A stretch of 64,000 nt of DNA, taken from positions 1,008,642-1,072,641 of the forward strand of contig NZ_UWPD01000001.1 in NCBI RefSeq assembly GCF_900604965.1. Reading direction: 5' to 3'. This DNA is from Gordonibacter sp. Marseille-P4307. GTDB lineage: Bacteria > Actinomycetota > Coriobacteriia > Coriobacteriales > Eggerthellaceae. This document shows positions 1-9,152 of the stretch, piece by piece. Numbering within the stretch: position 1 is the first letter of the stretch; each line of letters opens with the position of its first letter. A program made the translations under genes and the position numbers. Below the pieces are notes generated by a model that had not been told where the DNA came from, did not search any database, and saw only the letters and a program-made list of their open reading frames with translations.

Positions 1-284
1 TGTCGGCCGTTCACGCCCATGCGCGCTGCGCGGTTCTGTTCGGCGATGCCGGAGAGCGGTTCGAGCGGGCGTTTGCCGAAGCGGCCGATAAGGCTCCGGC
101 GCAGTTCGAAGCGAAGCGTGTTCGGGGGTTGGAGTCGGCGCTGGACGCGGCGCTTTGCGCGGCGGGCGAGGGCGATGTGATCCTCTTGTCGCCGGCCTGC
201 GCTTCCTTCGACGAGTTCGCTTCGTTCGAAGAGCGCGGAAATGCGTTCAAAAAGATGGTGGCCGCGCGGGCTGCAGGGGCGTAA
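1..284 (+). CDS. murD: UDP-N-acetylmuramoylalanine--D-glutamate ligase, C-terminal end (partial)
   Basis: Only the last 93 codons are inside the window, read from base 3 to a TAA at 282-284. Near the end is the run [12 protein letters not shown] followed by ERGNAFK, which is the conserved C-terminal block of MurD that helps bind the substrates. MurD adds D-glutamate to UDP-MurNAc-L-Ala in the cytoplasm during peptidoglycan precursor synthesis. ftsW starts 12 bases downstream on the same strand, the usual order in a dcw cluster. The 5' end is cut by the window edge, so nothing can be said about its start. Confidence 0.9.
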   Translation, partial: SAVHAHARCAVLFGDAGERFERAFAEAADKAPAQFEAKRVRGLESALDAALCAAGEGDVILLSPACASFDEFASFEERGNAFKKMVAARAAGA

Positions 285-296
285 GGGCTGATAACC

Positions 297-1670
297 ATGG
301 CGCTTTTTAGCTCTCCCCACGATACATCCGCCCATATCGCGGGCCCTCGTCTGGCTATTCTCATGCTGACCCTCGCCCTGACCCTCGTCGGGTTGGTGAT
401 GGTGTACTCGGCTTCGGCCCCCTCGGCCATCAGCGAGCAGGCCTCTGCGGCATCGTATCTGAAAGACCAGCTGGTCTTTGCGGGGCTGGGCCTCGCCGCC
501 GGTTTCGTGTTCTGGCGCTTCGTTCCCTACGAACTGTGGCGCTCGCCGCTGTTCTATGCGGTGTGGGGCGCTGCCGTGCTGATGCTGGTCGCGGTGGCGG
601 TTTCGGGAACGGTCAGCCTGGGGGCCAAGCGCTGGCTCTATATCGGATCCCACAGCATCCAGCCTTCCGAGTTCGTTAAATTCGTCCTGGTCATCGGCAT
701 GGCACGTCTGCTGAGCCGCCTGCGTTCAGGCGATATCGGCATGAGGGATTTCGCGATCCGCCTTGCCCTGGGCGTGATCGTTCCGCTGCTGTTCCTGTAC
801 AGAACCCAGTCTGACCTGGGAACCACCGCCATTATCGCCGCCGGTGTCATCGGGGTTCTGTGGTTGGGCGAGGTCCCGTGGAGGGTGATCGCGGCGATCG
901 TGGTCGTTGCGGCTCTTCTGGTGATCGCGTCCATCGCTACAACGCAGTACCGCTCGGGCCGTATGCTGTACCTTGATCCGTGGAACGACGGAGAAGGAGG
1001 GCGCGGTGCGGGATATCAGATCATTCATTCGTACTACGCGTTCTCCCAAGGGGGTCTGTTCGGCTCGGGGCTGGGGAACTCGCGTGAGAAGTTCCTCTAC
1101 CTTCCCGAATCGGAGACCGACTTCATCTTCGCGGTGATCGGAGAGGAATTCGGTCTGCTGGGGTGCCTGGTGGTTATCGGCTTGTTTCTGGGCCTGCTCT
1201 GGGCGGGCTTGCAGGTCGCGCGGCACGCTCCGGACGATTTCGCCTCCATGATCGCGGGCAGCCTTACCATGATGCTGGTGGCTCAGGCCTTTCTGAACAT
1301 CGGATGCGTCATCGGGGTGTTTCCGACGACGGGAAAGCCGCTTCCGTTCATATCTTCGGGGGGGTCGTCTCTCGTCAGCTCGTTCATCATGGTGGGGATC
1401 ATCCTGTCTATCTCGCGCGCATCGGGTGAAAGCGTGTATTTCAAGCGTCGCGATAATCTGCGCATTCTGAAAACGGGCGGTTCCGCTGAGTCTGCCGGTC
1501 CCCGCGAAACCGATCCGTCGCGGGTTTCGCCTGCGCGCTCGGCTGATCGGCCTGCCCGACCCGGCGGCCGCACCGCCCCTCCGTTGGCGCTTGGCGGCTT
1601 GGGCGCGCGCACGGATGCGAAGGGTCGTTTGCGGCGCTTGTCTGGATGGTCGGATCGAAGGGATCGTTAA
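297..1670 (+). CDS. ftsW: FtsW, SEDS-family septal peptidoglycan glycosyltransferase
   Basis: 457 residues with about ten hydrophobic segments. It polymerises lipid II at the division septum in the cytoplasmic membrane together with a class B PBP. The SEDS signature is visible: the loop around residues 262-285 has FLYLPESETDFIF and then GEEFG, and an SGGSSL motif lies near residue 355. After about residue 375 the protein becomes a hydrophilic Arg/Pro/Ala-rich cytoplasmic tail, typical of actinobacterial FtsW. The ATG at 297 lies 12 bases after murD. The stop codon is followed immediately by the ATG of murG, so the two are translationally adjacent. RodA is the alternative, but the dcw setting favours FtsW. 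Confidence 0.94.
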   Translation: MALFSSPHDTSAHIAGPRLAILMLTLALTLVGLVMVYSASAPSAISEQASAASYLKDQLVFAGLGLAAGFVFWRFVPYELWRSPLFYAVWGAAVLMLVAVAVSGTVSLGAKRWLYIGSHSIQPSEFVKFVLVIGMARLLSRLRSGDIGMRDFAIRLALGVIVPLLFLYRTQSDLGTTAIIAAGVIGVLWLGEVPWRVIAAIVVVAALLVIASIATTQYRSGRMLYLDPWNDGEGGRGAGYQIIHSYYAFSQGGLFGSGLGNSREKFLYLPESETDFIFAVIGEEFGLLGCLVVIGLFLGLLWAGLQVARHAPDDFASMIAGSLTMMLVAQAFLNIGCVIGVFPTTGKPLPFISSGGSSLVSSFIMVGIILSISRASGESVYFKRRDNLRILKTGGSAESAGPRETDPSRVSPARSADRPARPGGRTAPPLALGGLGARTDAKGRLRRLSGWSDRRDR

Positions 1671-2774
1671 ATGCGCATCGTTTTATCGGGCGGCGGAACG
1701 GCGGGCCACATCAACCCCGCCCTTGCGCTTGCCGAAGCATTGAAGGAACGCGGGCACGAGGTCTTCTTTGCGGGAACCCCCCGTGGGATCGAAGCCCGCC
1801 TGGCAGTCGAGGCGGGTCTTGCCTACGAAGCGTTCGAGGCGAGCGGATTCGATCGGGCGCATCCCGTCTCGCTTCCCAAGGGCATGTCGCGCATAGCGCG
1901 CAGCACCAGGCGAGCCGTAACGTGGTTCGATCGGATCGAGCCCGACGCGGTAGCGGTGTTCGGCGGGTACGTGTGTATTCCCGTGGGCCGCGCTGCGCTC
2001 AAGGGCCACGTGCCCCTTATCGTTCACGAGCAGAACTCGGTGATGGGCCTGGCTAACCGCTATCTGGGTAAACGAGCCGACGCGGTCTGTCTGACGTATG
2101 GGCAGGCGGCCGCGGGCCTTAACGGCCGCGGCAGGGTCGTCGTGACGGGGAATCCCGTGCGCGCCTCGGTGCTGTCGGCGACGCGGGAAGAGGGCAGGGC
2201 GCTGCTCGGCATACCGACCGATGCGTTCGTTTTGCTGGTAACGGGGGGCAGCCTCGGAGCTCGGCACGTGAACGGAGCCGTGGCAGCGCTGAAGGATCGG
2301 CTGCTGTCGAACCCGTCTCTGCATGTGGTGCACGTTACCGGCCCCAAAGAGTTGGCTTCGGTTCAGAAGCGCCTTGCGCTCACTCCCGAACAGGTACAGC
2401 GCTGGCATTTGTTCGGCTATCAAAGCGAGATGGGCAAGTGCATGGCCGCCGCCGACGCGATCGTGTCGCGCGCGGGGGCGACTTCGCTTGCCGAGATAGC
2501 CGCCCGGGCCATTCCCGCCGTGCTCGTTCCGTTTCCCCATGCGACGGCCGATCACCAGACCATGAACGCCCGATCGTACGTGGAGGCGGGCTGCGCATTG
2601 CTCATCGCCGATGACGAGGTCGATGGCCCGAAGTTCGAATCGGCGGTGTGCCGCCTGGTTGAGGACGGATCGATGCGGGCGTCTATGACGGCGGCGGCTC
2701 GAAACCTGAACGCTGCGGATGCAGCCTCCCTTCTAGCCGACGAGGTGGAGCGCGCGGTCGAATCGCGGTCGTAA
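1671..2774 (+). CDS. murG: UDP-N-acetylglucosamine--undecaprenyl-PP-MurNAc-pentapeptide GlcNAc transferase
   Basis: 367 residues, the usual MurG length. MurG adds GlcNAc to lipid I to make lipid II on the inner face of the membrane. The N-terminal glycine-rich loop GGGTAGHINPA (residues 8-18) and the second loop GGSLGA (about residue 192) are the two G-loops of the GT-B fold. The UDP-GlcNAc site is seen as SRAGATSLAE, and VPFPHATADHQ follows at about residue 284. The start codon follows the ftsW TAA with no gap. The gene is followed by 116 non-coding bases before murC. Confidence 0.96.
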   Translation: MRIVLSGGGTAGHINPALALAEALKERGHEVFFAGTPRGIEARLAVEAGLAYEAFEASGFDRAHPVSLPKGMSRIARSTRRAVTWFDRIEPDAVAVFGGYVCIPVGRAALKGHVPLIVHEQNSVMGLANRYLGKRADAVCLTYGQAAAGLNGRGRVVVTGNPVRASVLSATREEGRALLGIPTDAFVLLVTGGSLGARHVNGAVAALKDRLLSNPSLHVVHVTGPKELASVQKRLALTPEQVQRWHLFGYQSEMGKCMAAADAIVSRAGATSLAEIAARAIPAVLVPFPHATADHQTMNARSYVEAGCALLIADDEVDGPKFESAVCRLVEDGSMRASMTAAARNLNAADAASLLADEVERAVESRS

Positions 2775-2842
2775 GAAGGAGGCCAAGCGGCGCAGATCAT
2801 CGGCGCCTCGCCGCTTCTGGTTCGGGATTTGCCCGCTACCGC

Positions 2843-2848
2843 TATAAT
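2843..2848 (+). promoter_or_regulatory. Candidate -10 element upstream of murC
   Basis: A perfect TATAAT lies 43 bases before the murC start, inside the 116-base gap after murG. No good -35 sits 16-18 bases upstream (the best there is TTCGGG), so it is either a weak or activator-dependent promoter or a chance match in a local AT-rich patch. Confidence 0.35.
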
Positions 2849-2890
2849 GACGGGGGATTTTCAACGGAACTCAGATGAGGAACCAGCAAC

Positions 2891-4306
2891 ATGGACGAAA
2901 AACGTATCGAATCGGTTCATTTCATAGGCATCGGCGGCGTCGGAATGAGCGGCATCGCTTTGGTCGCGCATAATCAGGGCATTCGCGTTACCGGATCGGA
3001 TATCAAGGACAGTCGCTATACCAAGCAGCTGCGGGAGGCGGGCGTTACGGTGTTCATCGGCCATGCCGAAGAAAACGTTGCGTCTGGCGAGGGCGCCCCC
3101 GACGTGGTGGTGGTCAGCACCGCGGTGATGGATTCCAATCCCGAGCTCGTTGCGGCGCGCACTCGGGGCATCGAAGTATGGCATCGGGCCCGCATGCTCG
3201 CGTATCTGGGCGTGGGTCTTGAGACTCTGGCCGTTGCGGGAACGCACGGAAAGACCACCACGTCGTCTATGCTGGCCAGCGCGCTTGACGATATGGGGAT
3301 CGACCCCACGTTTCTCATCGGCGGCATCGTCCGCGCCTACGGCACCAATGCGCACTCGGGATCGGGTCGTTTCTACGTAGTAGAGGCCGACGAGAGCGAC
3401 AAATCGTTCACGTACCTGTCTCCCGCTGCGGTGCTGGTCACCAATATCGAGGCTGATCATCTCGACCACTATCGCGACCTCGACGAGATCAAAGAGAAGT
3501 TCGCCTCGTTCATCGGATCGGTTCCCGAAGAAGGGGGCATCGCGGTGGTGTGCGGAGACGACGCCGAACTGGTGCGTATCGCCCGGGCGTCGGGCCGCAC
3601 TACGATCACGTATGGTTTTTCGGAATCCTGCGACGTGCGCATTGAGTCGTACGAACCTCGCGGAGTGGGCGGCTCGTATCGCCTCGCGTTTTCGGACGGC
3701 CGCGTTTTCGAAGGTTCCATTCCTCAGAATCCGGGGGCCCATAACGTGTCCAACGCGGTCGGCGTCGTTGCGCTTATCGACGCGCTCGGATACGATGCGG
3801 CCGCCGCGGTTTCGGCCCTCTCCGGTTTTCGCGGTGTCAAACGCCGTTTCGACCTGGTGGGAGAGGCGGCCGGCGTTACCGTAGTCGACGATTATGCGCA
3901 TCATCCCACCGAGATCGCCGCGACGGTTCGCGCGGCGGCGCAGCTGGGATACGACAGGGTCCACGTTCTGTTCCAGCCGCACCGCTATTCGCGCATCGGG
4001 CTGTTCGCCGAGGTTCTCCGCGACGAGTTCGGCGCCGCGTTCGACGCGGCGGACACCGTGACGTTCATGGACGTGTACTCTGCCGGGGAATCTCCCGTTC
4101 CGGGCGTCAACGGCAAGGCGTTTCTCAACGTCGTGCTCGACAACCCCTCTCACCCCGAAGCGAGCTACGTGCCGCGCCGCATCGACACGGTCTCAGAGAT
4201 GGTGGGCAAGGTTTCGCCCGGCGACCTGGTGATCACCATGGGCGCCGGCGATGTTACCGCGATCGGACCGCAGATCATCGAGGCCCTGAAAGCGCGTGAG
4301 GGCTAG
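2891..4306 (+). CDS. murC: UDP-N-acetylmuramate--L-alanine ligase
   Basis: 471 residues. MurC joins L-alanine to UDP-MurNAc with ATP, the first peptide-adding step. The N-terminal UDP-binding loop GIGGVGMSGIA is at residues 13-23, the ATP P-loop GTHGKTTTSSM at about 117-127, the Mur-ligase EADESD motif at about 165, and DDYAHHPTEI at about 335. The start at 2891 has GAGGA nine bases upstream. The stop TAG shares its last base with the GTG start of murB, a sign of coupled translation. Confidence 0.96.
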   Translation: MDEKRIESVHFIGIGGVGMSGIALVAHNQGIRVTGSDIKDSRYTKQLREAGVTVFIGHAEENVASGEGAPDVVVVSTAVMDSNPELVAARTRGIEVWHRARMLAYLGVGLETLAVAGTHGKTTTSSMLASALDDMGIDPTFLIGGIVRAYGTNAHSGSGRFYVVEADESDKSFTYLSPAAVLVTNIEADHLDHYRDLDEIKEKFASFIGSVPEEGGIAVVCGDDAELVRIARASGRTTITYGFSESCDVRIESYEPRGVGGSYRLAFSDGRVFEGSIPQNPGAHNVSNAVGVVALIDALGYDAAAAVSALSGFRGVKRRFDLVGEAAGVTVVDDYAHHPTEIAATVRAAAQLGYDRVHVLFQPHRYSRIGLFAEVLRDEFGAAFDAADTVTFMDVYSAGESPVPGVNGKAFLNVVLDNPSHPEASYVPRRIDTVSEMVGKVSPGDLVITMGAGDVTAIGPQIIEALKAREG

Positions 4307-5229
4307 TGGCGCGCCACGCGAGCGAGCTTCAGTCCCTGCTCGTCGACGGATCGTTCGACGGAGAGGTGTATCCCAACGAGCCTCTGGCTCGTCATACGAC
4401 GTACCGGATCGGCGGGCCGGCGCGATTCTTCGTTCAGGTCGATTCGATCGGAGCGCTCGGTTCGCTGCTCGAGGTGTGCGAACGTAGCGGCGCAGCGTGG
4501 TACGTTGTGGGAAAGGGCAGCAACCTGCTCGTCGCCGACGAGGGCTTTTCCGGCGTGGTCATCACGCTGGGTCGCGACTTTCGCATGTTCAACTACGATG
4601 AGGATGCGCGGATTGTTTCAGCGGGCGGGGGTTGCTCGCTTTCGGCTTTGATTCGCGAGATGTTTCGCCGCTCTTTAGGGGGGCTTGAGTTCGCGGCGGG
4701 AACGCCGGGAACGGTCGGCGGCGCGTTGAGGATGAACGCCGGATCCCGACAGGAATGGATCGGGTCGCGCGTCAGAAGCGTCACGACCGTCCGCCCGTGC
4801 GAGGGGCTCAGACGCTACGGCGCCGATCAGCTGCTTTGGGACTATCGTCGCAGCAGCATCCCCGCTGACGAGGTCGTCGTCGAATGCGAACTTTCGGTAA
4901 AGCCCGTCGACCCCTTCTGCATTCGGGGTAAGATGGAGGCGTCCCTGTCTCGTCGGAGCAAGACTCAGCCGCTGTCGCTGCCTTCGTGCGGAAGCGTGTT
5001 TCGCAATCCCGATGGGGCATCGGCGGCGCAGCTCATCGAGTCGTGCGGCTTGAAGGGATGCCGTGTCGGAGGCGCGGAGGTATCCAGTGTTCACGCCAAC
5101 TTCATCGTGAACGCCGACGGAGCGACCGCCTACGATGTAATTCGGCTTATCAAGCAGATCCAGACGAAGGTGCACGAAGTCCATGGCATCGATTTACAAC
5201 CGGAAGTCAGATTCCTCGGTTTCGCGTAG
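4306..5229 (+). CDS. murB: UDP-N-acetylenolpyruvoylglucosamine reductase
   Basis: 307 residues; the FAD enzyme that reduces UDP-GlcNAc-enolpyruvate to UDP-MurNAc. The FAD-binding stretch VVGKGSNLLVADEGFSG lies at about residues 66-82, and the type II MurB block with the catalytic serine, SCGSVFRNP, at about 225-233. It ends with the conserved QPEVRFLG. The start codon is GTG at 4306, overlapping the murC TAG by one base. The 3' end overlaps the proposed ftsQ start by 47 bases, which is long for this cluster. Confidence 0.94.
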   Translation: MARHASELQSLLVDGSFDGEVYPNEPLARHTTYRIGGPARFFVQVDSIGALGSLLEVCERSGAAWYVVGKGSNLLVADEGFSGVVITLGRDFRMFNYDEDARIVSAGGGCSLSALIREMFRRSLGGLEFAAGTPGTVGGALRMNAGSRQEWIGSRVRSVTTVRPCEGLRRYGADQLLWDYRRSSIPADEVVVECELSVKPVDPFCIRGKMEASLSRRSKTQPLSLPSCGSVFRNPDGASAAQLIESCGLKGCRVGGAEVSSVHANFIVNADGATAYDVIRLIKQIQTKVHEVHGIDLQPEVRFLGFA

Positions 5230-6190
5230 GCCGCGCGGTTCCGCATCGTCTTCGCGCGATCGTTCGGATCCCTCCGATTACCGCGTGATACCCGGCGGCC
5301 GTTCGGGCCTGTCTTCCCGTGCGTCTCGTGCCGCTCGCCCGGCTCGGAGCGGCTACGACTCCGTGCGCGTCGGCGACGTGGCGCGCAACGAGCGGATGAT
5401 GCGGGCTCAGGAGCGCTCGCGGGCCTTCGTTTTGCGCATCGGCGCGGTCGCCGCAGCCATCGCGGTGCTCATGGCCGCGTTCTTCGTGCTGCGGTCGTCA
5501 AGCGTCTTTTCCATCGATCAGGTAAGCGTCGTCGGCGTCGAACATCTTACCGCCGACGACATGGCCAAACTCGCAAACGTTCCGGCAGGTTCGACCCTGC
5601 TCGATGTGGATGCGGCGGCTATAGAGGCTCGCATCAGGCGCAACGCCTGGGTATCGGGGGTCTCCGTTTCCAGCAGGTTCCCCCATACGCTTGAGATTTC
5701 CGTTACCGAGCGCACCGTCTCGGCGGTTGTCGAAGTGCCTGCATCCGATGCGAAATCGGTCAAGCAGTGGGCGATCTCGTCCGACCACATCTGGCTTATG
5801 CCCATCCCCGAGAAGGGAAGCGCTGGCGCGAGCACTACCAGCTCGAAAGTGTACGAAGATGCCGATGCGGCCCTGCATATCACCGACGTCCCATTCGGAA
5901 CCAAGGCCGAGATCGGCCAGAAGTGCACGGACAGCAACGTGTTGAATGCGCTCGATATTGTGGGGGGGATGACCACCGAGCTTGCGGGCAAAGTGAAGAC
6001 GGTTTCGGCTGCCGGCGAGGAAGAAACCACGCTGATCTTGGACGACGGCATCGAGATCGCCTTCGGAAAAGCCGAGGGCATCCGCGATAAAGAGCGCGTC
6101 GTCCTCAAGATCATCGAAGAAAACCAAGGTAAGGTTTCCTACATCAACGTGCGCTCCGTCTCAAGCCCCACCTGGCGCGCTCTTTCGTAG
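5183..6190 (+). CDS. ftsQ: FtsQ/DivIB-type cell division protein with POTRA domain
   Basis: 335 residues. An Arg/Ser-rich cytoplasmic N-terminus of about 80 residues is followed by one membrane segment (about 85-106) and a POTRA domain beginning near SIDQVSVVGVEHLT (about 111-175). The remainder is the FtsQ/DivIB C-terminal domain outside the membrane. The protein stabilises the divisome core. The ATG at 5183 makes a 47-base overlap with murB. Its upstream GAAGGTG is weakly placed, and internal starts (for example GTG at 5379) would leave a shorter cytoplasmic tail, so the exact start is uncertain. Location between murB and ftsZ supports the identity. Confidence 0.88.
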   Translation: MASIYNRKSDSSVSRRPRGSASSSRDRSDPSDYRVIPGGRSGLSSRASRAARPARSGYDSVRVGDVARNERMMRAQERSRAFVLRIGAVAAAIAVLMAAFFVLRSSSVFSIDQVSVVGVEHLTADDMAKLANVPAGSTLLDVDAAAIEARIRRNAWVSGVSVSSRFPHTLEISVTERTVSAVVEVPASDAKSVKQWAISSDHIWLMPIPEKGSAGASTTSSKVYEDADAALHITDVPFGTKAEIGQKCTDSNVLNALDIVGGMTTELAGKVKTVSAAGEEETTLILDDGIEIAFGKAEGIRDKERVVLKIIEENQGKVSYINVRSVSSPTWRALS

Positions 6191-6240
6191 CGTTTCCTCG
6201 TTTTCGTGTGTTCATGTGCGGTTTAACGAATGCGTGCTCG

Positions 6241-6268
6241 TTGCAAATGCATGATCATCGTGTAAAAT
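6241..6268 (+). promoter_or_regulatory. Candidate ftsZ promoter
   Basis: TTGCAA (6241-6246), a 16-base spacer and TAAAAT (6263-6268) lie about 80 bases before the ftsZ start, in the only sizeable gap (157 bases) of this part of the cluster. FtsZ commonly has its own promoter because it is needed in far larger amounts than its neighbours. Confidence 0.5.
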
Positions 6269-6347
6269 TGACCAGCAACAAGGCGTCTTGCGGGATGTCG
6301 CACTAAGGAAACGCAGCTCAAAAGCAATTTTAGGTGTGGAGGATACA

Positions 6348-7487
6348 ATGCCCAACAAGGTTGGCTCTGATAATCTGGCGGTCATCAAGGTCGTCGGCGT
6401 CGGCGGCGGTGGCACGAACGCCGTCAATCGTATGGTCGAAGCCGGTGTTCGCGGCGTTGAGTTCATCGCGGTGAATACCGATCACCAGGCGCTTCTGATG
6501 TCCGACGCCGATCGCACCATTCATATCGGCGAAGATCTCACCCGCGGACTGGGTGCGGGCGCGAATCCCGAGGTGGGTTGCCAGGCCGCCGAGGAAAGCC
6601 GCGAGGAGATCCGCGCCGCGCTGGCCGAGGCCGACATGGTCTTCGTCACGGCGGGCGAAGGCGGCGGCACCGGCACCGGCGCCGCTCCGGTCGTGGCCGA
6701 GATCGCCCGAGAGGAAATCGGCGCGCTTACCGTGGGTATCGTTACCAAGCCCTTCTCGTTCGAGGGCCGTACGCGCCGCAACCAGGCCGAGCAGGGCGTC
6801 GAGCTGCTCTCCCAGAAGGTCGACACCCTCATCGTCATCCCCAACGACCGCTTGCTCGAGGTGGTCGACAAGAAAACCAGCATGCTCGATGCGTTCCGCA
6901 TCGCCGATGACACGCTGCGTCAGGGCATCCAGGGCGTTACCGACCTCATCACCATCCCCGGTCTCATCAACCTCGACTTCGCCGACATTCGCACCGTCAT
7001 GAAGGATGCGGGGACGGCGATGATGGGCATCGGCATCGCGTCGGGCGAGAACCGCGCCCTCGAAGCTGCCACCCAGGCCACCAACTCCAACCTGCTCGAG
7101 GCCTCCATCGCCGGAGCTTCGCGCGTGCTGTTCTCCATCGCCGGCGGCCCCGACCTGACGCTCACCGAGGTCGACGCCGCAGCGCGCACCGTCGAGGCGT
7201 GCGCAGACGAGAACGCGAACATCATCTACGGTCAGATCGTCGACGAGAAGATGGGCGATACCATCCGCATCACCGTCATCGCCACCGGCTTCAAGGCGGC
7301 CGAGAGCCAGTCTGCCATCGATTTCGCCCGCAAGGACCTCTTCGCATCCACGTCGCAGGAGTCGGCGGCAAGCGCTTCGGTCTCTGCGTACTCTACGCCG
7401 GCGTCCCAGCGCGGAACTCAGGCAACGGGAGCAAGTCGCTTCGCCGACGAGGACTATATTCCCGATTTTCTCAAGCGTCAGCGTTAA
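6348..7487 (+). CDS. ftsZ: Cell division GTPase FtsZ
   Basis: 379 residues. The tubulin-like GTPase forms the cytokinetic ring on the inside of the membrane. The tubulin signature GGGTGTGA is at about residues 105-112, the N-terminal nucleotide-binding [14 protein letters not shown] begins near residue 15, and NTDHQAL follows. A variable Ser/Ala-rich linker leads to the C-terminal peptide [11 protein letters not shown], which in actinobacteria binds SepF. The chosen ATG at 6348 has GTGGAGG upstream and fits family length; the open frame extends further but without support. No ftsA is present nearby, as expected in actinobacteria, where SepF does the membrane anchoring. Confidence 0.98.
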   Translation: MPNKVGSDNLAVIKVVGVGGGGTNAVNRMVEAGVRGVEFIAVNTDHQALLMSDADRTIHIGEDLTRGLGAGANPEVGCQAAEESREEIRAALAEADMVFVTAGEGGGTGTGAAPVVAEIAREEIGALTVGIVTKPFSFEGRTRRNQAEQGVELLSQKVDTLIVIPNDRLLEVVDKKTSMLDAFRIADDTLRQGIQGVTDLITIPGLINLDFADIRTVMKDAGTAMMGIGIASGENRALEAATQATNSNLLEASIAGASRVLFSIAGGPDLTLTEVDAAARTVEACADENANIIYGQIVDEKMGDTIRITVIATGFKAAESQSAIDFARKDLFASTSQESAASASVSAYSTPASQRGTQATGASRFADEDYIPDFLKRQR

Positions 7488-7496
7488 CCGATAAGC

Positions 7497-8357
7497 ATGG
7501 AAGTTCCTTTATCGGATTTGCCTTCGCCAACGCTCGATGCGCGCCTTGGGCGCGCGCATCGCATCGATGCGCTCACCGATGACGCTCTGTACGGCGCCGT
7601 CGGTGTGCGCATTGCTTTTACCGGCCGCATGGGCGGCGTAAGTTCCGGACCGTACGCCTCCCTCAACCTGGGAACCCATGTTTCCGACGATCCGTCTGCG
7701 GTCGAAGAGAACCGCTCTCGCCTCGCTTCTGCTTTGGGAGCCGAGGCGGGTTCGCTGATCGTTCCCCATCAGGTTCACGGCGATCGCCTGGTGTGCATAG
7801 GCGATGGCGCGGCGCGTGATCTTGCGGCTGTGAGAGCCGATGTCGCGTCGGGGTGCGACGGGGTCGTGTGCACGGCGCATGGAGTTCCGGTCCTGCTGAA
7901 TTTCGCCGACTGCCTTCCTCTCGTCTTGGTGTCGCCGACGGGAGCCTTCTGCGTTGTCCATGCCGGGTGGCGAGGAGCGCTTTCGGGTATCGCGGGTGCG
8001 GCGGCGCGTCGGCTGGCAGGTACCGACATCGCTCTTGAAGCGGTTCCCTCCGATAAGCGCTGCGCGCTTTTCAACGCCTATATCGGCCCCTACATTCATG
8101 CGGAGGCGTTCGAGACGTCCTCGGATGTGCGCGATGCGTTCGCGAGAAGGTTCGGAGCGGCCGTTGCGCCCGATGCGCGCCATGTTGATCTAGGGCGCGC
8201 GGTTGCGGTCGACCTTGTCCAGGCGGGCGTCGATCCTGCGCGCATCTGCGATGCGGATATCTGCACGTTTCAGCATTCCAGCAAGTATTTTTCCTACCGC
8301 CGTTCGGGCGGTATCTGCGGACGGCACGGTGCCGTCGCCTATCGGGAAGAAAGGTGA
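7497..8357 (+). CDS. pgeF: Multicopper polyphenol oxidase/laccase-domain purine nucleoside phosphorylase (PgeF/YlmD/LACC1 family)
   Basis: 286 residues. Members of this family carry out zinc-dependent purine nucleoside phosphorolysis or deamination, and some edit mis-incorporated L-Ser in UDP-MurNAc-Ser, which would fit a dcw location. The conserved blocks are NFADCLPL (about 135), VHAGWRGAL (about 154-162) and the C-terminal SYRRSGGICGRHG. The ATG at 7497 is only 10 bases after ftsZ and lacks a clear Shine-Dalgarno, so the start could be slightly different. The stop overlaps the next gene. Gene order ftsZ-pgeF-yggS-sepF is standard for actinobacteria and Firmicutes. Confidence 0.88.
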   Translation: MEVPLSDLPSPTLDARLGRAHRIDALTDDALYGAVGVRIAFTGRMGGVSSGPYASLNLGTHVSDDPSAVEENRSRLASALGAEAGSLIVPHQVHGDRLVCIGDGAARDLAAVRADVASGCDGVVCTAHGVPVLLNFADCLPLVLVSPTGAFCVVHAGWRGALSGIAGAAARRLAGTDIALEAVPSDKRCALFNAYIGPYIHAEAFETSSDVRDAFARRFGAAVAPDARHVDLGRAVAVDLVQAGVDPARICDADICTFQHSSKYFSYRRSGGICGRHGAVAYREER

Positions 8358-9049
8358 TAGAGGTGAGCGCTCGAGAACGCTATCGAAGCGTGCGAGAGGA
8401 ACTTGAGTCGGTGTGCGAGGATGCGGGGCGCTCTTTCGAGACCGTCCATCTGGTCGCGGTATCGAAGACGGTCGGCGTCGAGGAAGTTGCAAGCGCCATC
8501 GAAGGGGGAGCGTGCGATTTCGGAGAGAACCGTCCCGAAGGCCTGATGGAGAAGGCCGATGCCTTCCCTGGAAAGCGCTGGCACTTCATCGGCAACATCC
8601 AGTCCCGCCGTATTGCGGATATCGTGGGCCGCGCATCGCTCATCCACTCTCTTTACCAGTTGAAGCATGCGCAGAAGATAAACGACGTTGCGGAGGAGAA
8701 GGGCCTGATCCAAGACGTTCTCATCGAGGTGAACGTTTCGGGGGAGGAATCGAAGAGCGGACTGAATCCGCGCGAAGTGGTCGAATTCGCCCAGCAGATG
8801 GGCGAGCTTTCCCATGTGCGGCTGCGCGGTCTCATGACTATGGCTCCCCAGGGAGACCTCGATCGCGCGCGCGAGGTGTTTGAAGAGCTGGCATACCTCA
8901 AAGAGCTCTTATGCTCTCAGCTCGACGACAAGGTTGCGGCCGAGGTCAATGAGCTTTCCATGGGCATGAGCGAAGACTGGAGGGAAGCGGTGTATGCCGG
9001 GGCTACCATAATACGGGTGGGTCGGGCCATCTTCAGCGAAGACTTCTAA
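8354..9049 (+). CDS. yggS: YggS/PROSC family PLP-binding protein
   Basis: 231 residues. This family binds pyridoxal phosphate through the lysine in VAVSKT (about residues 34-39) and maintains PLP homeostasis; no catalytic reaction is established. Further conserved parts are GENRPEGLMEK, WHFIGNIQSRR and the phosphate-binding SMGMSEDWREAV near the C-terminus. The GTG at 8354 overlaps the pgeF TGA by four bases (GTGA). A second in-frame GTG at 8363 has AAGGTG about seven bases upstream and is a credible alternative, removing three residues. Confidence 0.9.
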   Translation: MIEVSARERYRSVREELESVCEDAGRSFETVHLVAVSKTVGVEEVASAIEGGACDFGENRPEGLMEKADAFPGKRWHFIGNIQSRRIADIVGRASLIHSLYQLKHAQKINDVAEEKGLIQDVLIEVNVSGEESKSGLNPREVVEFAQQMGELSHVRLRGLMTMAPQGDLDRAREVFEELAYLKELLCSQLDDKVAAEVNELSMGMSEDWREAVYAGATIIRVGRAIFSEDF

Positions 9050-9152
9050 GGCCTTGCGCCGAAGAGACGATTTATGGGCGCATCGGCTGCGCTAGACTCG
9101 TTCCTATCGGACAATGAGGGTAAACGCAGCATTGAAACGAAAGAGACAGGTG